Shown one piece after another: positions 9,556 to 14,316 of a DNA stretch of 14,316 bases. This stretch comes from Porogramme epimiltina (Eukaryota; Basidiomycota; Agaricomycetes; Polyporales; Polyporaceae). The stretch's first letter is position 1; each line of letters opens with the position of its first letter. Under the pieces are notes generated by a model. That model saw nothing but the letters and a program-made list of their open reading frames with translations. It was not told where the DNA came from and did no database searches. The stretch covers positions 1 to 14,316 of the forward strand of contig FTLJ01000066.1 of the NCBI GenBank assembly GCA_900155495.1. The letters run 5' to 3'. The position numbers were made by a program, and so were the translations under genes.

Positions 9556-10023
9556 ATGGCGAGCCAGGCCAGCGACACGTTCAAGGGCGACGTCAAGACG
9601 CCCCCCGCCGCAGACGACGCCCAAGCGCACCCCACGCTCCCCGAGTACACGCGCCTCCCCGCCTCGCCCCCCAGCAGCTCGCCCGCCGCGTCCGTGCTCA
9701 CGTACGCCGACCACGGCGAGGACGCGTGCGAGGAGGGGCCGACGTGCGCGGAGGGCCGGACGATCGTGAAGCTGCTCTGGACGGGCTTTCTTGCGCTCGC
9801 GATCCCGCCGGCGATCGCGGCCCTCGCTGCGCTCGCGAGCGCGGGGGCGATGTTGTATGGAGCGGGGAAGGTGCTCGAGGGCGTCGGGCGCGGGCTCGCG
9901 GCGGGCCCGGAGCTGCTGTACAGGACGGCCGTCGCGGGGCGCGTGAAGAAGTTCCTCACCGCAGCGCGCGCCAGGACGAGCGCGGGCGCTGGGGACGTGG
10001 AGGGGGGGCGGATTGCGCTTTGA
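9556..10023 (+). CDS. Small hypothetical protein with a hydrophobic membrane segment
   Basis: A single-exon frame of 155 residues from ATG at 9556 (G at -3, G at +4) to TGA at 10021-10023. I do not recognise the family. Residues 1-65 are polar and Pro/Ser-rich with an acidic, Cys-containing patch (DHGEDACEEGPTCAEG, about 52-67). A hydrophobic Ala/Leu-rich stretch runs from about 69 to 107 (IVKLLWTGFLALAIPPAIAA...) with a Pro-Pro in the middle. It could be one long transmembrane helix or a re-entrant pair. A basic segment (GRVKKFLTAARAR, about 128-140) follows, so the C-terminus may face the cytosol by the positive-inside rule (inference). No signal peptide is seen. The frame is open upstream to 8878, but composition becomes protein-like only from this ATG. 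A minus-strand frame covering the same bases is a Pro/Arg/Ser-rich shadow. Confidence 0.55.
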   Translation: MASQASDTFKGDVKTPPAADDAQAHPTLPEYTRLPASPPSSSPAASVLTYADHGEDACEEGPTCAEGRTIVKLLWTGFLALAIPPAIAALAALASAGAMLYGAGKVLEGVGRGLAAGPELLYRTAVAGRVKKFLTAARARTSAGAGDVEGGRIAL

Positions 10024-10729
10024 GACGGACTTGCGGAGGGCGGAGGCGGAGGCGGAAGGAAGCTGGGTTTGGGGGCGCGGGCGGGAGCTGGGAAATGGGC
10101 GCTGGGGGTGGAGGGATTACGGGAGGGGGCCCTTCTGGGAGCTCGCGGGACGCGGTTGCGCGGCGACGGTGGGAGCGGCGAAGGCAGAGGGCGGCGGGCG
10201 GGGACGCGGGCGTGACCATGTATGTATGTACGCGCGCGCAAGGTGGTTCGGCGGGCGAACTGGGGGGGCGAGCGGGAGGACCCGCGCAGTCGCGCGGTTC
10301 TGCGTCGCACAGCGGTGTGTGAGAGCGAGCGGGTGGCCAGGCGGGCGAACGAGCGTGCGTCCGTGCGTGCCATCTGCGGCCGCGATCTGCACGCCGGACC
10401 GAGGGCAGGGCGGGGTGGACACGTAAGGGCGAAGTTGCAGGAGCGGGAAGTGGGATTCGCTGTGGGAGGAGCGGAACGGGTGCGCGCGTGTCGTCATCGG
10501 GCCAGGCACGGATGTGCGGAGGCGGACGCGCGGGAAGGACTTGGGGGGACGTTCGGGCTCTCGTGATCACCGGGTCGCTGGGCGCAGTTGTGGCCAGGGA
10601 GAGCAGGAGCGAAACGGTAGAGGATCGTCCAGGGGGGCGACAACAAAGTCAGCGCCGCTCAGGGACGCGGGCGTGGGCGGGCGCTGGGGGCTCCGTGTGC
10701 CGTTAGAGGCGTAGCAACGGGCGGTCGAT

Positions 10730-10757
10730 GTTGGACGTTGAACGTTGAACGTGGAAC
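10730..10757. repeat. Short 7-bp tandem repeat, 4 units
   Basis: Consecutive heptamers GTTGGAC, GTTGAAC, GTTGAAC and GTGGAAC, followed by two more diverged units (GCCGACC, GTCGACG) up to 10771. A local slippage-type repeat in non-coding sequence. Confidence 0.6.
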
Positions 10758-10942
10758 GCCGACCGTCGACGGCTTATCGCGACGGACGCCCGGGCCGGCA
10801 GCGCACTTGCCCCATCTGCGCGGACTTCGGAGCGGCGACGACGGGCGAAGGAGCACCCAGAGCGCGGCGGAGCTCTATCGCGAGGAGGGAGAGAACATGA
10901 GAGAACATCAGCTCACGTCCGGCGCGAAGGCCAGCAAGTCAA

Positions 10943-10984
10943 AGCCTATGCGAGTCAGAGTCTGAGCCTGTGCGAGTCAAGAGC
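10943..10984. repeat. Imperfect tandem duplication of about 22 bp
   Basis: AGCCTATGCGAGTCAGAG at 10943-10960 is repeated as AGCCTGTGCGAGTCAAGAG from 10965, with few differences. Just upstream, the 10-mer GAGAGAACAT occurs twice in tandem (10889-10898 and 10899-10908). Confidence 0.6.
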
Positions 10985-13319
10985 TTATGCTTAGCTGGGA
11001 TGCGGGCCGCGCAAAGGACGCCGGAAGGGCCGGAAGCCGTCGCGAGCGGACGCCACCCGCGGCGGGGGACGGACAGAAGGCTTCATGTGGCTTCAGCGTC
11101 GCGTGGGCCATTGTGGCTAGTCCCAAGCAGGCAGAGTGGAGGGGGGGAAGACTGAAGGGGAGAGCGTGGCCGTCCGCGGAGTGACCGCGGGGGAGGGGGC
11201 GCGGGGCTCGCGGGGCGGTCATGAGGCGCGAGAAGGGGCGCAGCGGCTCCCGGGCGGGCGTGAAGTCCACTTGTGCCGCCTCAGCCACCTCTGCCTGCGC
11301 GGACGCCGGTGCGGGAGCGGATGGGCGCGGGCGGGCGGCTGGCGCGGGTGGTGCTTCGGGGAGGACGCGCGGCCGTCGGGGGAGGGGAAAAGGAAGGCGG
11401 CGGCGAGAAGGGGAAGGGGAAGGGGCGCAGGAGCGAGCGGGAGAGCGAAGGGAGGACGAAGGGGAAGCGGCGTGGGTCCAGTACTCGCCTGCAGCGTGCC
11501 GGGAGCACAGGCCGGCTCGGGGAGGCGGCCCAGCGCCGGGGATCGTCTGGACGGGTGTCCGAGGGTGGAGTCTGCGCCCGCGCTGGAGCATGCGCGATCA
11601 GAGTTGCGGGTGCTGTAGGTGTGCGACAGCGTGCGGCGGGAGAATGGCCTCTCTGGAATGCGCCCCTTCTCCTTCCGTGAATCCGCGCGCCCGCGCCCCC
11701 CTCCAGCCCCGTTCTCCCGAGGAGCGTCCAGATAAGCATCCGCGCTGCGCGCCCCCGCGATCTGACCGTGTGCGCGATCTGGGGGCGCGAGGTTGTTGGA
11801 CGGGCTTGGGATCGCCGACGCGTCCGCCTTTTGGGGTCTCTGCGTCTCTGCCCGCCGGGCTCCCGCGCGACCGTCGCTCGAGAGCGAGCGAGCTTGTGGG
11901 GTGTTTGAATGGAGTGGCGCGCCGCCGCTGGGGTGGAACCTTCGACGGGTGCGCTCGTCTTCTGGAAAGCGACGGACGACGGACAGACGCCATCGTCGGC
12001 GGCTCGGGCCTCGCTCGTCGCTGCATCCAGTTTGCGATCGTCTTGCAGGACGTTGGCTGACGCTGACGCGTGCCGCAGAAGATCGGTCTCCTCTGCTCCC
12101 GGCGGTGAAGGGTGATCAGGGCCCAGCGCACGTCCAGCCTGCGTCTCTCGGAAACGCGCAGGCGAATGTAAACGCAAACGTGCATGGCGGCGGCTGCGAG
12201 ACGAGAGTGCGAGTGCGAGTGCGTCATGGCCCGCACCGCGAGGCGTGCGCACCCCCGGCGTTAGCGTGCCCGACTAGACGCGGGTCTGTACATCCTGGGG
12301 GCCCACACGAGACCGGGCCCGTCGTTATCGCGTACGTACACCCCCACGGCGCGCGCATGGCCCACATCGCGGCGAACGCTGCGCGTCGCGGGGGCTACCT
12401 GTCGCCATTCCCGACCCTCCCAGCCCGCCCGCGCGGTCCCCCAGCCACGCGCGGAGGTGGGACGCCTCATACCGCTGGCTGTATGTACGCGGCGCGTGAA
12501 CGTCGGAATTGCCCTCTCCCGCGCCCAGCCGCCCTCGCGCACGACGGGAGAAGGGCCCCGGCGCGTCGCCCGGCGCGGCGCGTCCTGCCTCCCGGGCTCC
12601 CCCAGCGCCCGTCGCGTTGCTCGATGCCAAAATCCGAACCTTGAACGAGGGGCGGATGCATCCCCGCGGACCTCTCGGGCACGCGTCGGCCGTAGCGCGC
12701 TCATAAACGTTTAGAGCTCATTCAAGGATCCGTCGAGACGCCCCAAGAACCCCCCTCGCGCGCGATCCGACAGGGAGAACGACGCGCGTTCGTGACGGTG
12801 GTCCGTCCGCCCACGCCCTACCTCCTCCCTCCCTTTCGCCTTCGCGCCGGGCGAAGCGAAGCGAGCCACGGAGAGAGCGCGAGAGAAATAGACGCAGGGC
12901 CCGTCCCGCCCGCCGTACATTCTCGCGCGTCCCGGACGGACATGCGTCCTGAGCGGAGATAGCCCCGCCCCCCGCCCTGGTTCAGGCGAGCCCTCAGGCT
13001 CGACGGCGGGGCCCCGCACGGACCTTCCTCCCTCCCTGCAGCAGCAGCGGCGGCGGCGACGGGGCGAGAGGCGGGGAGGCGGGGAGCGGCGGCGGGGAGC
13101 TGTTGAGGTGGGGGGCTAGAGGCGAGAGGCGAGGCGAGCGTCTCGGCTCCGGGCGTTCGCTTGCGGGGCACTGCGGCGACCTGGCTGCTGGGCGCTCAGG
13201 CTCGGTTGGGCGGCGGCGGGCGATCAAGATCGTGAGAGGGGCGAGCGCGAGGGGCGTGGGCGGGCCTTGCGGTGGCGCGCGGGCGTCGAGGCCCTCTCCC
13301 GAAGACGACCACGACCTCG

Positions 13320-13423
13320 TCGACGCTTCTTGCCGTCTCCAACAACTGCTGCCCCGCCCGACCCGCCGCCAGCACCCTCTATCCATCGCGCATCTGCCCA
13401 TCTTACATCTCGCATCTCCAGCA
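13320..13423 (+). promoter_or_regulatory. Pyrimidine-rich leader of the macro-domain gene
   Basis: The approximately 100 bases before the ATG are rich in C and T, with runs such as CTTGCCGTCTCC, CACCCTCTATCC and CATCTCGCATCTCC, ending CAGCA just before ATG. Pyrimidine tracts at this position are common at fungal transcription starts and leaders. No TATA box is seen. Confidence 0.35.
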
Positions 13424-14316
13424 ATGATGCACCGCACAGCTACTGCGGCTGCTCGCGCACCCGCACCCGCACAAACACGCCTGCCACATCTGATCTTCAT
13501 CGCGCCCCCTCCGCGGGCTCCGCGCCCCTCGCTCTGCGCCGCCTGGCGCCGCGCCATCGCGCGCTACTTTCCCGACCCCAACCGCGCGCCGCGCATCGAC
13601 GTCGTCGAGGGCCGCCTCGAGGACGTCGACCCCGTGCGCCTCCGCTGCGACTGCCTCGTCTCGCCCGCAAACGCGTTCGGCATTATGGACGGCGGGTGAG
13701 CCCAACCCCCCCCCCTTCCCTTCCTTCTGAATTTTGGCTTCGTGATTTCGTCATCGCCCCACCCCGCTCCGCCCTGCCACCTTTGTCCTTTCATTTCGCG
13801 TGCCATGTGCTGCGCTGCACACGCACGCCCGCGCCGGAATGCAGACACCTCCGCTCCCAGTCATAACTTACCCGGCGCGGGACACGTCCACGTCCATTAT
13901 GTTATCCGATTCCCTCTTCGTCGACCGCATCACGCGCGCGCGTGCTGACCCCACGGCCGCGGCGCCCCTGGCGACGCGCGCGCAGGTTCGACCTCGCCCT
14001 CTCTCGAGCGCTCCAGGGCGCGGGCGGCGACGTCTATTTCCTCACCGACGCGGTCCAGGCGCGCCTGCGCGCGCGCTGCGCGGGCCTCGCGCCCCCCGGC
14101 GCGTGCGTGCTCGTGCCGCTCCCGGAGGAGGTGCGCGGGCCGGCGCGCAACGCGTGGGGCGCGCGCGCGCTCGCGGTCCTCCCGACGATGCGCGTGCCCC
14201 AGGAGGTGCGCTGGCACAGGGACCTCGCGTACAACGCGATGTGGGCGCTCCTCGCGGAGGTCGCGCGCTGGAACGCGGAGGCGGACGCGCGCGCGGGGGC
14301 GGGGGCGGGTGAGGGC
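13424..14316 (+). CDS. Macro-domain (ADP-ribose-binding type) protein, 5' part, runs off the window
   Basis: Exons 13424-13695 and 13986 to the window end splice in frame to 201 residues so far. Residues 1-20 are Ala/Arg-rich; the fold begins at LIFIAPP (about 23). Key blocks are RIDVVEGRLEDV (57-68), then CDCLVSPANAFGIMDGGFDLALS (75-97, crossing the splice; the ADP-ribose-binding loop region, with the Asn of PAN), VQARL (114-118), ALAVLPTMRVPQEV (152-165) and RDLAYNAMWALL (169-180). This matches the fungal macro-domain-like family, which typically continues into a Gly-rich CTGLGTG-type segment; that part lies outside the window. Binding or hydrolysis of ADP-ribose derivatives is inferred from the family. 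ATG 13424 is followed at once by ATG 13427; either could start. Exon 2 may end at a GTGAGG donor at 14309. Confidence 0.85.
13696..13985 (+). other. Intron 1 of the macro-domain gene (290 nt)
   Basis: Donor GTGAGC after GGACGGCGG; branch motif CTGAC at 13945-13949; acceptor GCGCAG at 13983-13985. Splicing makes a Gly codon (GG/G) and joins GIMDGG to FDLALSRAL, which is contiguous in the family. It is several times longer than the other introns in the window and starts with a pyrimidine tract that includes 10 consecutive C at 13706-13715. Confidence 0.8.

Larger units (their letters stand above)
10024..13423. other. 3.4-kb very GC-rich region without a recognisable gene
   Basis: Long open frames occur in nearly all six frames at once, which is what high GC alone produces. 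Their translations are Arg/Ala/Gly/Pro-dominated with no recognisable domain, no consistent splice signals and no start context that stands out. Visible structure is limited to short tandem repeats (10217-10240, 10730-10757, 10889-10908, 10943-10984), a G-run cluster (11377-11425) and GCG/CAG/GGC triplet tracts near 13038-13110. The last 100 bases before 13424 are pyrimidine-rich and look like a fungal promoter or leader. Confidence 0.45.

Noticed and set aside
9486..10373. A 295-codon open frame on the minus strand over the small membrane protein
   Set aside because: Its translation is Pro/Arg/Ser/Ala-rich low complexity, as expected opposite a GC-rich gene, with no domain.
11281..12252. A 323-codon minus-strand open frame in the GC-rich gap
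   Set aside because: Overlapped by equally long frames on the other strand (11221-12060, 11793-12644); all are Arg/Pro/Ala-biased, so this is an effect of composition.
13696..13985. Possible snoRNA hidden in the long macro-gene intron
   Set aside because: No credible C box (RUGAUGA) paired with a D box (CUGA) near the ends, and no terminal stem seen.

Overview
The window looks like nuclear DNA of a basidiomycete fungus, most likely an Agaricomycete and plausibly a polypore. The reasons are very short introns (43-57 nt) with GTNNGT-type donors, CTNAC/CTNAY branch sites and YAG acceptors; high GC; a Set3-type PHD+SET protein; and a small protein of a lineage-expanded Agaricomycete family with a PD-(D/E)XK-like core. 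I see no bacterial operon structure, rRNA, tRNA, CRISPR array or recognisable transposon protein. The genus is not determined.

Layout. Positions 1-339 are AT-richer sequence downstream of the first gene. Positions 340-4935 on the minus strand hold a four-exon, three-intron gene. Its spliced frame closes exactly at 1482 residues and encodes a Set3/MLL5/UpSET-class chromatin protein, with an N-terminal PHD finger, a SET domain whose catalytic NHS motif is altered, a Cys-rich segment and a very long disordered tail. Positions 4936-6272 are upstream/intergenic sequence. Positions about 6273-6885 on the plus strand hold a two-exon gene or gene remnant with a D...ELK motif; its N-terminus is missing or unresolved. 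Positions 6886-9555 have no confident gene but contain two clean hairpins and one TATA-preceded 57-codon frame. Positions 9556-10023 on the plus strand encode a small, probably membrane-anchored protein of unknown family. Positions 10024-13423 are a very GC-rich stretch with many overlapping open frames, short tandem repeats and a G-run cluster, but no recognisable gene. From 13424 to the window end, plus strand, is the 5' part of a fungal macro-domain (ADP-ribose-binding type) gene with an unusually long 290-nt first intron; it runs off the window.

How the genes relate. The genes are independent eukaryotic units and I see no cluster logic joining them. Set3-type proteins scaffold a histone-deacetylase complex and macro domains bind NAD-derived ADP-ribose metabolites, but their presence in the same window is not evidence of cooperation. 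The best candidates for something undescribed are the PD-(D/E)XK-like family member and the structured non-coding stretch at about 7.6-7.9 kb. I found no convincing multi-gene novel system.
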